64,000 bases of DNA, taken from assembly GCA_036936605.1 (NCBI GenBank), contig JAUPFV010000002.1:253725305-253789304 (forward strand), given 5' to 3'. A program made the position numbers and the translations under genes. Under the pieces are notes generated by a model. That model did not search any database, was not told the DNA's origin, and saw only the letters and a list, made by a program, of their open reading frames with translations. Numbering within the stretch: position 1 is the stretch's first letter; the number at the start of each line of letters is the position of its first letter. The DNA comes from Limnanthes douglasii subsp. nivea (lineage: Eukaryota; Streptophyta; Magnoliopsida; Brassicales; Limnanthaceae). Positions 9,936 to 20,261 of this stretch are shown here, piece by piece.

Positions 9936-12824
9936 ATGATGTTGTTGCTAACCTCTCCTCGAGGAATATTTGGTATTCTTGTCAAAGAATTCTTTTTGTT
10001 GTCAAACACGTGTCAATATTTTTTGGGTGTAACGTCAGAATTATCTGACACAATAATGTATCGTTTTTTGTGTGTGACATTACTTACCAATTGGTATGCT
10101 CAACATGTGCCTATTGGTATGAGATGGGAGCAATTGGAAGTGACGTACTCCTACTCTAGGCATTCATTGGTATCCTTGTCAAAGAAATGTTTAGAGAGAA
10201 AATTCATTTATGCATAGAGGCTTTCTGATTTTAGATTAGTTTTCTGCCAGTCAAAAAGCCGAGAAGAGACAAGCTGCTAGGTTATACGTTGAACCAGAAC
10301 CTCAACCAATTGTTACCACGTACTACGGTATCTGGTATCCAACCAATAATTCATCTGACATAAAGATCCTTTCAACATTTCTTCTTTGCCTCTTGGTCAC
10401 GCTTGCTCGATAACTGATAAGGGTGACTACAATTATCCCATAAGGAAAGACATTGGATCCTCCAAAGTCGAAGCCTCGAAGAAGAAACGAGCCCCTAAAC
10501 CTGTAGAAGAAACTTATACTCAAGCCCTATCAAATATTCCGACTACTCCGTCTACTACACCACAGACGACTCCATGTCTTACTCCCAAGGCTCCCCCTCA
10601 GAAGTTAAAGAATACTACTATGGATCCTTTAGTAAAAATATCCATCGAGCCTATCTAAGAGATGTATTTTGGTGCGTCAACTAATGAGCCTACAAATGTA
10701 GATCCAAACCATGCTACTACCGCTTAATCCGAAGAGATTACTGATGCTGAGAAAGCACTAGTGCCACATTATGGTGAGGAAGAACTAGAATTATCGAGCC
10801 CTCGAATTGCTGAGGAAAATTATCCCTCCCCCCAAAAAAACCAAATCGAAGGAATACCTTATACTTCCTCCACATATCGATGCTCTCATCGGAAACAATA
10901 TTTAAACCATTGAGAACAAATATATTTTAGCCTTGTATAAGGTAAAATATAAATATTATGATGCATCCGAGGAGGCTAAGCTAATGGCCCGATGAGGAAT
11001 CCTTTCATAAACTATCATCTGATTTCCGACTGTTGGGGATACGCCTTTATCAGTTCAAGATCATGAACTGATTGTTTATCCAGAAATTATGAACTGGGGC
11101 TCCGATTTACTCTAGATCTTTTTTTCGTCGAGTATTTCGAGATGGTCGACATTTGTCACACCCAAGATAAACCCAATATATAGTTTACCTTAATGTCTTG
11201 TATAATGGTCTCTCGAATTTTGGGGACATTATTTTCTTTGGAACAGTTCTTCGGTCTTATTAGGTTGGCAAAAAATCCTCACTTCCCATTATATTCCTTA
11301 ACTCTTAGGAATAAACTCAAGATCGTTGACGATCTTCTTGAAGCTGATAAGAAGTGGAAGCAACGATTTTTCTTTATCTCTAGTCATTGGAAGACAAGAT
11401 CTGATGCCGTAACTGATAGACCATATAAACTTTCCCTAAAATGGACAAATAGAGGTACATTTTTATTTTATTTTTAATTTTTCTTCATCTCAACTAATGC
11501 CTTTCATTGTTAAAAAAACAATGACATGAGTGTCCAAACCATTTGTGGATCATGTTCCCAATGAGACAATTTTTTTGTGAAGCTGAGTAAGTGGGCTAAG
11601 ACTTCTTGGTCTAATGAATTTCATTGTTGCTTTACTCCAACTAACCTCACCAAAATGAATATTTAGAGGGTTGATCCATCATTACAAGAACTCATGGTTC
11701 CTCCTACTGAAGACAAGGTGTTAACCAGATTAGAGGCTCGATATGTACTCATCTTTCTGGCTTCGAGAGCTAGAGCTTTGAGCCATAACAAGAAAAACAC
11801 TGGTGATTTTTTGAGGAAGGATCAAGCCCTAAAGACTTCTGGCCTAATAACCCAGAACACTGATGCTGATGTTGAGAGAAAACATCTTATGAAGAATAAA
11901 GATTCAAAAAGACCGACCCAAGGAAACCTTTCTAAAACGAGACATCAACATAAATCGAAAAAAGATGTTCAACAAGATAAAGAAAACATTATTTCCTCAG
12001 AAAATGAAGTTGTTGATCATAATTTGCTCTCTCCAAAAAAAGGTGTCATCGAATCAGATTCCTCTCAGCTTCCAAATGACAAGTTGATTGTTTAAGATCA
12101 TAAATGTAATATTGTTCGAGGTAATAATTCTTTGACAGTTGTTTCGTTCGAAGCTGGTTCTTCGTCTGAGTCGTTCGAAATGCCTCCCGGTGATGCCTTC
12201 TTTTTTCGTTTTTGTAAACTTATTCGATCCTCGATTATCATTAGAAAGAAAATACAACATTTGAGGGATAAAAAACATTATAAATCAGAGGTTTTTAAAT
12301 CGAAGTCAAATATCGAATAACTTGAACAAGAGCTCTCCACACTTCAAACACAGGCTGCCATAATTTACGAGAAGCTTCCTTATGCAAAGGATTATATCAT
12401 GATTTCTGACAAGTGTTCCAAGATGAGATAAATCTTTACGTTGAGCGAACTGCTAGGAAATATTTACTCATCCAAGCATACAAGTAAAAGAATGATAAAG
12501 CCTCGTTATATTTCGAACGATGTTTTTAAAGATTTTAAGAGAGTTGTGAAAGAAAAACATGCCTTTCAAGTCCAACCTGAAGTTGATGAAAACTTTGATT
12601 TTGAAGCCTATGTTGCCAAATGTGTCTCAAGACTGGATGCGAGGGATGTAAAATTTATGTCTTGGTTAATTTTGGAGATTATTGAACGTTACCTTGACTT
12701 GAAGCTATGTAGCTTTTGGGATCTTTTTCCGGTCGAACATTGTCCTGCTGAAGTTTCTTTTGACGACGATCAAAGTTCTTCTGAGTCTTCAGGCGCTAAT
12801 CCCCTCGGATCCTCTTCCGAATAA
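9936..12824 (+). pseudogene. Antisense accessory ORF of gypsy element (PF04195-like)
   Basis: This is coding-like sequence on the strand opposite gag-pol, between integrase and the 3' LTR. It is broken into blocks. 10386-10658 is proline- and threonine-rich. 11040-11477 holds ELIVYPEIMNWG and KWKQRFFFIS, resembling plant 'putative gypsy type transposon' proteins. 11694-12095 is lysine-rich and polar. 12441-12824 ends in an acidic serine-rich tail (SFDDDQSSSESSGANPLGSS). Tat-type elements such as Grande and Retand carry antisense ORFs at this position. The function of such proteins is not established. Stops and frameshifts separate the blocks. Confidence 0.6.
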
Positions 12825-12858
12825 AATAATTTTAAAATTTTCTATTCAAATTTTTTAT

Positions 12859-12980
12859 GAAGTCCTCATTATGTTCGATGCAATGAAGTCCTCAGTATGT
12901 TCGAGACAATTTTCTAAAGTCCTCAATATGTTCGAGGCAATTTTGTAAAGTCTTTATTATGTTTTAGGCAATTTTGTGAA
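12859..12980. repeat. Tandem repeat, about 30-base unit, four copies
   Basis: Four degenerate units share AAGTCCTCA.TATGTTCGAGGCAATTTT. They lie inside the gypsy 3' untranslated region directly after the antisense ORF. Confidence 0.7.
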
Positions 12981-13020
12981 TGATACTCGGATTTCCAATT
13001 TTGTAAGATCTTCTTTTTCG

Positions 13021-13170
13021 AAATTAATAGTTCAAACACCCACTTTTGTTGGAAGACCCTTTAGGTCCAAAATTAATAGTTAAAGACCAATTTTTGTTGG
13101 AAGACCCTTTAGGTCCAAAATTAATAGTTAAAGACCAACTTTTGTAAGAATACTCTTTAGGTCCAAAATT
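13021..13170. repeat. Tandem repeat, about 49-base unit, three copies
   Basis: Three units share TTGGAAGACCCTTTAGGTCC and AAAATTAATAGTTAAAGACC. Together with the adjacent 30-base array this makes a repeat-rich gypsy 3' region, as is common in Tat-type elements. Confidence 0.75.
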
Positions 13171-13348
13171 AATAACTATTTTTTTTTAAATCTCAAAATA
13201 ACTTTATATATGGATCGACTAATAGGTACCTCATTAAAACCTTGATGTGCCACCTAGGTAGGAAAGAGTATGCCACCGATATGTACATGTTAAGATTTCT
13301 TCTTTCTTTATCCTTAATTTGATATGTTCCAGGCTTTACTTTTTTCTA

Positions 13349-14110
13349 TTACTTCATATGGGCCTTCCTAATTAGGTCATAACTTTCCAAGGTGATTTTC
13401 TTTAGTATAGATAATATATTTCTTAAAAATTTCTCCCCTATTTTGAATTCTCTTCGTTTAACCTTCGAGGCATATCTGATTCTCATCAAAGTTTGGTAGT
13501 GTAACAAATTTAATTGTGCCCGCCGTCTTTTTTCTTCAATCAGATCCAATTCATTTAGCCTTTTTTTCATCGTTGGAGTCCTCTGAAATCCCCAGCAACA
13601 CGATAGGATAGAAAAACAGCTTTGGAAGGTACCACTGCATCCATCCTATATACTAATGCAAACAGAGATTCTAAGGTTGTCGTTCGAGGAATAGTTCGAT
13701 ATACCCAAAGAACTTCTTGCAAATAATCTGTCCATCTCCATACCTTCCCTTCAAAATTATTTTTTAACCCATCAAGGATTGTTTGATTAGTAACCTTCAT
13801 TTAACCATTTACCTGAAGATGGAAATTAGGCAAAAAACAATTGTTGTATTCTTGGAGAATGACAAAATTCTTTGATGTTTTTATTATAAAATTGTGGTCC
13901 ATTATCAGTGGTAATCCGCATCGGAACCCCAAATTAAAACAGATATTCAAGATGATGAACTTAATTACATCATTGGCTTTTATTCCAGCTAATAGTTCTT
14001 CCTCTACCCACTCTGAGAAGCAATCTAGTAGCAAAATTATCGTCTATCGTCCTCCAGATGTTATTGGTAAAGGTCCGACGAGGTCAAAACTATGAGACTT
14101 GAAACATTTT
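13349..14110 (-). pseudogene. Gypsy integrase domain
   Basis: The enzyme inserts element DNA into the host genome. Minus-strand blocks show FDLVGPLP near 14100, LLDCFSEWVEEE (14034-13995), PLIMDHNFIIKTSKNF near 13910 where the catalytic Asp-Asn pair is changed, WVYRTIPRTTT near 13690 and the C-terminal KIGEKFLRNIL near 13410. Stops between the three open blocks (14034-13801, 13800-13567, 13570-13349) show decay. The N-terminal zinc finger was not located. Confidence 0.75.
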
Positions 14111-14399
14111 TCTTAGATAGCAATTTATCAACTGACAACACATTATTAACTGGAAACTCCATGATATCGAACCTCCAATCATTTTCGTTATTGGTTGAAA
14201 TTTGAAAAGCTTCATCTATTATTCTGATTGTCCGTTCTAAGCTTCTTATAATTGAAGGATTTTCTGGTTCGATAATCCAATGGTACTTCTCGGAATATAA
14301 AGCAGTAGCCAAAGAATCAACCACAGAATTTCCAGCCTATGAATATGTTCGTATCTAATGCTTTCGAAGACAAATTTTAAAGCCTTTAACGCCCTCAAA

Positions 14400-14690
14400 T
14401 ACTAACGAAATGATCTTTTTTAGCCTCAGATTGACCAGACGCATGATTTATGAGAATATGTGAGTCACTTATCATCCTAAATGTTTTAGCCCCACAAGTC
14501 TAAGCAAGTCTCAATCTTACCAAAGCGGCTTCATACTCAACCTCATTATTTGATGCTTTAAACTCGAAGAGGATAGCTTGATACATGTCAATACCTTCTA
14601 CAAAAATAAACTATATCATTTCCCCGCATCATGACGCACTTGCACCTCCATCTGTTCGGAGTGTCCACCTTGACTCAACGTTTTCTTCAT
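14400..14690 (-). pseudogene. Gypsy archaeal-type second RNase H (aRNH)
   Basis: Minus-strand sequence reads GGASASWCG, QAILFEFKASNNEVEYEAAL and SDSHILINHASGQSEAKKD with internal stops. The NNE.EYEA motif followed by the SDS...GQ.EAK block is characteristic of the additional RNase H of Tat-type gypsy elements, which lies directly after the ordinary RNase H. Confidence 0.75.
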
Positions 14691-14999
14691 TTATCTCCAT
14701 ATTAACCGTTCTGAATGAAATTCGACTAGAAAATCTGCTAAGACTTGTGCTTTGATTGCAGTCCTCGGTTTAAATTTAATATCTAAATCTCCCAATTCAA
14801 CTGACCACTTGGTCATTCTTCCTAACACATTATACCTTTGTAACATAATTTTTAATGGAAAAGGTGTTCGTACGATTACAGAATGAGCCTGAAAATAAGG
14901 CCTAATTTTCAGAGCAGTTGTTACCAATGCGATAGCCAACTTTTCTAACTTTAAATACCATTTCCCAGCATCCAAAAGACTTTTACTGACGTAATACAC
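14691..14999 (-). pseudogene. Gypsy RNase H (reverse-transcriptase associated)
   Basis: An open block of 102 residues reads YYVSKSLLDAGKWYLKLEKLAIAL, HSVIVRTPFPLK, GRMTKWSVELGDLDIKF and LADFLVEF, written here as separate motifs. This is the Ty3-type RNase H layout that degrades the RNA strand during reverse transcription. It continues from the decayed reverse transcriptase on the right and into the second RNase H on the left. Confidence 0.8.
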
Positions 15000-15950
15000 T
15001 GGTCTTGGTCAATTACCTTCTTATCGAATCAAAACAATACTCATATCACAAATCGAAACTATAACATAAACATACAACTTTCCCCTTAGATTTGGGTTTG
15101 TCAAAATTTCTAGTGACGAGATATATTCTTTAATTCGATGAAACACTTCAAAAAATTATTTGGTCCAGTTAAAAAAGTTTACTTGTCTTACTAAGAAAAA
15201 AAGAGCAAATTTATTCGACCAACGAGATATGAATATGTTCAAAGCTGCCAATATCCCCGTCAAATTTGAACCTCTTTGATAGTTCGAGGAGGTGCTATGG
15301 TACTTAGAGCGTTTAATTGTGCAATCCCTTGTTCACTAGCTATATACCCAAGAAATGTTTCAGATCGGACTCTAAACGTGAATCTTTATGGGTTTAACTT
15401 TAGGCTGACCCTTTTTAAGTTAGCGAAAGTTTCCTATAACTCATCAAATTAATCCTCATCTTTCACACTCTTTACCAACATATACTTTAACATTTCACCC
15501 GATCTGAGCTTCAAAAGTTTTGTTTACTAAAATTTATTAAGTTTCACCCACATTTAGTCCAAAATGCATTATTTGGTAACAATGCAAACCTCTTCTAGTA
15601 ATAAATGAAGTACTTTCTTCTTCCCTCATATCCATTTTAATTTTATTATATCCCGCATAGGAATCCATAAAATAAATTAATTTGATTCCTTGATGTGGAA
15701 TCCATTAACTGATCTATCTGGGGTACTGAGAAAGGATCTTATTTAGGTCAATAAATCCACACACATTCGCCACTTACCATTATTTTTTTACCAAAACTGG
15801 ATTAAGTGTCCATAATGGATACTAATATTCTCGTATATGCCCGACTTTAAACTAACAATCTACCTCGACCATTATAACTTCAGAGTTTTCCAGAGAAAAC
15901 GGCTTTCTTTTTGTATAATCGGGGCACATATTGCTTCTAATTGCCAATTC
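15000..15950 (-). pseudogene. Gypsy reverse transcriptase, decayed
   Basis: Minus-strand reading gives WRMCVDL near 15770, DSYAGYNKIKM near 15660 and TSFITRRGLHCY near 15600, which are conserved reverse-transcriptase motifs. Several stops and shifts interrupt the domain. Only fragments are open, so no enzyme can be made from this copy. Confidence 0.7.
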
Positions 15951-16186
15951 ATGGGAGATAATTTCTGCACGCACACCGATCACGTCTTCGATACACCATG
16001 TTTAAATTTGTAGATAAAATTTTTTCTCTCATTATCAGAGATAACTTCGAGCAAATTTTCAAAGTTGACCTATTTGGAAAAATATGATCCTCGAAACTCT
16101 CATCATGGATAAAAGGATCGGGGGTCTCCCTCAGATCATCAACAGTGTCAGACTCCGATGAAGACCCCATTAATTGTTATGTTTTT

Positions 16187-16783
16187 TTATTTACTCCTCC
16201 GTTCTTGTTTGGATGATAAATTGATACAATAAAATTTCCTTCTATTATTTTCCACAACATATTTTAAGCATTGATGGATAGTAGAAATTACCGCATGCAC
16301 TCTTGATAACCAAAACCTTCCAAATATAGCATTATAAGATGTTGGTATATCCACCACAATGAATAATGTTGTTACTTCTTTTCTAAACGGTTCTCGAACC
16401 AACTCCGTAATGCTTTCAGATTCTCCAATGACTTTCGTTGTTATTCTCGTAAAACCCACAATGGTCCGATCTGATCGTCGGCTTATAGGAGGATTATCAG
16501 TATTTTCATAAGTAGTCATAAATAAAATATTGGCAGAACTACCCATGTCAATCAAAATTGTTTGTACTTCATCACCAACTATTCCAGCTTCAATTATTAC
16601 AACATCCTCGTGTAGTCCTGCCACATTGCTCATATCATCATCCTCAAAATAAATTATAGGAGAATGGTTTCGATATAGATATATCGATGCATATGCCTCC
16701 AATTGAGTATCTAAACTCACTATAAGCCTTTTCCGAGAATAGTTCAAAATTCCTACAACTGTATCTCCCCTAAAAATTATCAT
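16187..16783 (-). pseudogene. Gypsy aspartic protease region
   Basis: An open stretch of 198 residues contains DEVQTILIDMGSSANIL near residues 72-88. The motif corresponds to the retropepsin active site D-T/S-G-S-S with the second residue now methionine. Downstream are SYNAIFGRFWLSRVHAVIST and CLKYVVEN, as seen in plant gypsy proteases. The product would cut the gag-pol precursor. It is separated from gag and reverse transcriptase by stops. Confidence 0.75.
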
Positions 16784-17089
16784 TGACTCAAAAAATACAC
16801 AAAACTCACTAACCTTTTTCTTTGGAGCGATTTTTTCGACAATATGAATATTATTTATACATTTTTTAGATCTATATACTTTATAGTAATATCAAATGAC
16901 TTAATATGCTTAGAGATTACTAATGCGCTTTCTTGATTTGAAGTTCCAATAGCTTCCCTGACCATTAGATCTTGTTGGGAGTGTTTCTTCACAAATGTAA
17001 TTAACTTTCCATTCTTAATCAAAGCTTGTATTTCCTTTTATTAATGTCACGCATTCTCTGGTATCATGTCCAACATCATCATGAAATTT

Positions 17090-18418
17090 TTCAGTACTCC
17101 TTATTTATGTTCTCTTTAGGAGTTTGAATCGAGAAAGGTTTACAGAAGTGTACATGGCTCTGAGCCTTACAAAATATAGTTGTTATACATTCATCAAAAT
17201 CCGCATAATAGGTCGAACAAATCCATTTGTTTGACACTGGTCTATTATTTTGATGTGCATTTGTCGCTTGTTGATTTACTCTGGGATTCAGAGGTACTTG
17301 GGTTGTTACCTTTGGCTGAACACTTGTCGTGAAAAAGACGAGTCTCATTAAGAGATCGTTGGAGCTGATTCTGCTTCAATTGAACTATAAAAGCTACTTA
17401 TAATGCTTGTGTCTCTTCTACCAATTTGTTTTCTTCAACTTGGTCTAATAAAGCCCCAAATGTCATAACTTTCCTTTCTGCTACAATGTCTTTCAAGATT
17501 CTTAAGAAAATCCCCATCTGGAATGCTACTAAAGCTACAGGATCCTCGCAATATTCCATGTTAATTTTTACCTTGATAAAATGGTTGTTGTAATATTTCA
17601 AAATTTCCTTAAATTTTATAAATAAATTTATCATCACTGTCATAATTAATCATAAAACATTTCAACTATTTGAACTATTTGATGTGAATGTTCAGATCCT
17701 GAGTTCAATTAATTGTTTCTAGCTTTGAGATTTCAAAATATTTTGGTAGATTGCCTGAGAGGATTTTCGATGAGAGATGAGAAGATTTCCAATTATGACC
17801 AGCCATATAAACATTTCCCCTAAGACATTTGTTTGTCATTGTATAAAAACCTTCTTCGGATGGAATCGTGAACTGGTTACTCACCCGGTATTGAAAATTT
17901 TGTCTCCCTTATGGAATTTGATAATGTGTTGTAACATGTTCTTTTTTAGCGTGGTACTCACACCTTTGCTTTCTTTTATCTTTCTTTGTATCTTTAATCT
18001 GATGAGACCCTCAATGATTTCTTCTATATTTCCTAAAATATTTGTTTAACACTTATTTCTCGACGACTAGCCCTTTTCGGGGAGGATAATTCACTTGAGT
18101 CATAAAGTGAATAATCACTAGATTTAGATGACTCATAATGACGCATGAGTTTTACTTTCCTCCTCGAAAAATATTGACTATATCTTTGATACTCATCTTC
18201 TTTATCAACGATTTAATGGTCCTTATCAAACTTATTTTTCTATGTCATATATTCAATTCGAATTTCTGATCAAACTTTTTTTAAAGTTAATACAACATCT
18301 CTTTTAGAATTTAACTTTTTAATTTCATCTAAGAATTCTTTTCTTTGAGCCACCAAGATTGATTCTTCCAATATCTCTCCAGCATATTGATCATCATGTT
18401 GTTGGTCCTCTCTCATAT
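17090..18418 (-). pseudogene. Gypsy gag, decayed
   Basis: A plausible start near 18418 gives MREDQQHDDQYAGEILEES followed by a lysine-rich segment. 17643-17398 reads FKEILKYYNNHFIKVKIN, DPVALVAFQMGIF and TFGALLDQVEENK, matching the capsid part of plant gypsy gag proteins. Stops and frameshifts break it throughout. Gag forms the particle in which reverse transcription occurs. Confidence 0.65.
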
Positions 18419-18537
18419 TTTCTCCAGTGAGGTGCCTTTTAGATATTTTTCAAGTGTAAAATTGTTGTCAATATTTGGCTCCCCCTAGACTTTCATATCC
18501 AATTATTTCAAAGTACTTGACATTACAGATATGGTTT

Positions 18538-18808
18538 TGGAAAATAGTTGGAGAGATAAATTGGTCTAATGTATTAATCTATGAAAAAATGATACACCAT
18601 TCCCAATGAGAGGATGTGTCTTTTATAATGTATTCAATAGGTCCCACATGTCTAACAAATGACTAATTGCGGTCATTTTCCTAAAATTAAAAAGAAATCG
18701 TTTTTTTACAATATTATTTTCATATTTTTTATATGAAGTTTTCATTACAAAAAATTACTCTTTTACTTTTTCAATCTTATTTTACACTCCTATAATTTTC
18801 TCTTATCA
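18538..18808 (-). repeat. Gypsy 5' LTR
   Basis: About 271 bases, partner of 9560-9840. The many differences between the two show that the insertion is much older than the copia element at 19962. Confidence 0.85.
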
Positions 18809-18813
18809 AGTTT

Positions 18814-18856
18814 AACAATGTTAATGTTGTTATTCATAATATAATTTTGTTATTCT
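18814..18856 (-). repeat. Right arm of inverted repeat around gypsy element
   Basis: Imperfect reverse complement of 9438-9480, starting six bases outside the gypsy LTR. Confidence 0.55.
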
Positions 18857-19869
18857 ATATTAATATAAAAAATATAATCTTAAAATTTTATCTCTTGATA
18901 GGTAATCCATAAAATGCAAAAGAGTAACAACAAATAATGAATTAAACATAACACATTTTCTAACTTGGTTGAAAACTTAACACATACAAAACCATGACTC
19001 ACTAATCTAAAAATAAATCTTATTATTATTTGGACGTTATGCATGTCTGACTTCTTGGCGGCCAACGTTGACAAAGCCGTTATCTTCCCACTTACAGTTA
19101 CTAATGCAAATACCAGACAAACCGTCGAAATATGCTTTATCTAGATCGTACATTTCATCCTCGTATTCATATAGAAAGTAATAATTGTCACGATCATTAT
19201 AAATACATGTAGCACTCTTTAATGGTTCAAACTATGTGGCTCTACGAAGTAAGCACACACACTCTACTCTAACATTATATCTTGAATGTTACGAAACAAA
19301 AGTCTAATATTTCTAAAAAATTAAGATTTTATATTACTTGATTGAGAAAAAATAATCTTATCCAACCAGAAAAACTAACTTTTTCCAGTAAAAAAAATCA
19401 GTTAAAACCTAACTTTAAGTTCGCAATCTGCATTTGGATAAAGACACAATATCCAAACTAAAATCCGGTATACTTATAACTTTGAACTGGACGACAAACT
19501 AGTTAAAGTAGGGTATTCATGTGTGATTTAGGCCAGCTTTTGATTTTTTTCTTAGATACAAGTTGACTACAAATAATATGGATGTATTTAGAAAGGTTCA
19601 AATTTATAGTTTATTTTTGTAAAATGGAATTATGCAAGTGAATCGAGTATCTTATAGACATCCGTCAGTTTAAATTCTAGATCAAAGCCCGATATACCAT
19701 TATTTACTACAAATCCTTGCACATCCTCGATCAAACCGGTAACTAGATTTTTGTTAACTTTGTATTGTTTGCCCAAAAAATCTCATCATTTGGTTCCTTA
19801 AAACCTTAACATCGGTTATATTTTCAGTCAATCACCCATAATTACTAAGACCTCAAAATCTTACTATTA
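18857..19869. other. AT-rich intergenic stretch
   Basis: No supported gene or element. Short open frames here lack recognisable motifs. Confidence 0.5.
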
Positions 19870-19961
19870 TATCGATATAACTTATTGTATAAGATATACT
19901 CGTCCATAAAATAAATATAGGATATATGTATAAAAATAATCGATTGTATAAGATATATGTA

Positions 19962-20207
19962 TGTTAGGGTGGCGACCAAAGTCCCGCATCCCACATCGGT
20001 TAAACATGGGAAGGATTAGCGGTATATAAGTAAGAACATACCTCAACTAGTATGAGGCCTTTTGGTAGTGGACCAAATGCAAAGCTGTGAGGGCCTTCGG
20101 GTGCCAAAGCGGACAATATCATACTAGTGTTGAGATCAGTTGTGTTCTTACTTATATACGGAGGCGGAATATGCGGAACCCCTTCACAACACCGCATATT
20201 CCCAACA
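19962..20207 (+). repeat. 5' LTR of chimeric copia (TRIM-type)
   Basis: 246 bases with CCCACATCGG near the start, TATATAAG as a possible TATA box and AAGCGGACAATATC in the second half. It differs from the 3' copy by four transitions. Confidence 0.9.
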
Positions 20208-20261
20208 CTTGGTATCAGAGCCACGTGGTGAAATTAGGGCTTTTGCAATTAGGGTTTCACA

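Larger units (their letters stand above)
9560..18808 (-). mobile_element. Ty3-gypsy LTR retrotransposon, Tat-type, decayed
   Basis: Diverged LTRs lie at 9560-9840 and 18538-18808, both reading TGATAAG inward on the minus strand and ending TTCCA. A purine tract (minus-strand GGGGGAGGGGG, 9846-9856) abuts the 3' LTR. AGTT occurs at both outer edges (9556-9559, 18809-18812) as a candidate target duplication. Minus-strand order is gag, protease, reverse transcriptase, RNase H, second archaeal-type RNase H, integrase, followed by an antisense ORF on the plus strand before the 3' LTR. The dual RNase H and the extra antisense ORF are typical of the Tat/Ogre/Retand group. Every coding part carries stops or frameshifts, so the copy is dead. 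Confidence 0.85.

Noticed and set aside
20000..20224. Minus-strand open frame repeated at 25094-25456 and 5678-5983
   Set aside because: All three lie in copies of the same LTR. Open frames reflect the repeat, not a conserved protein.
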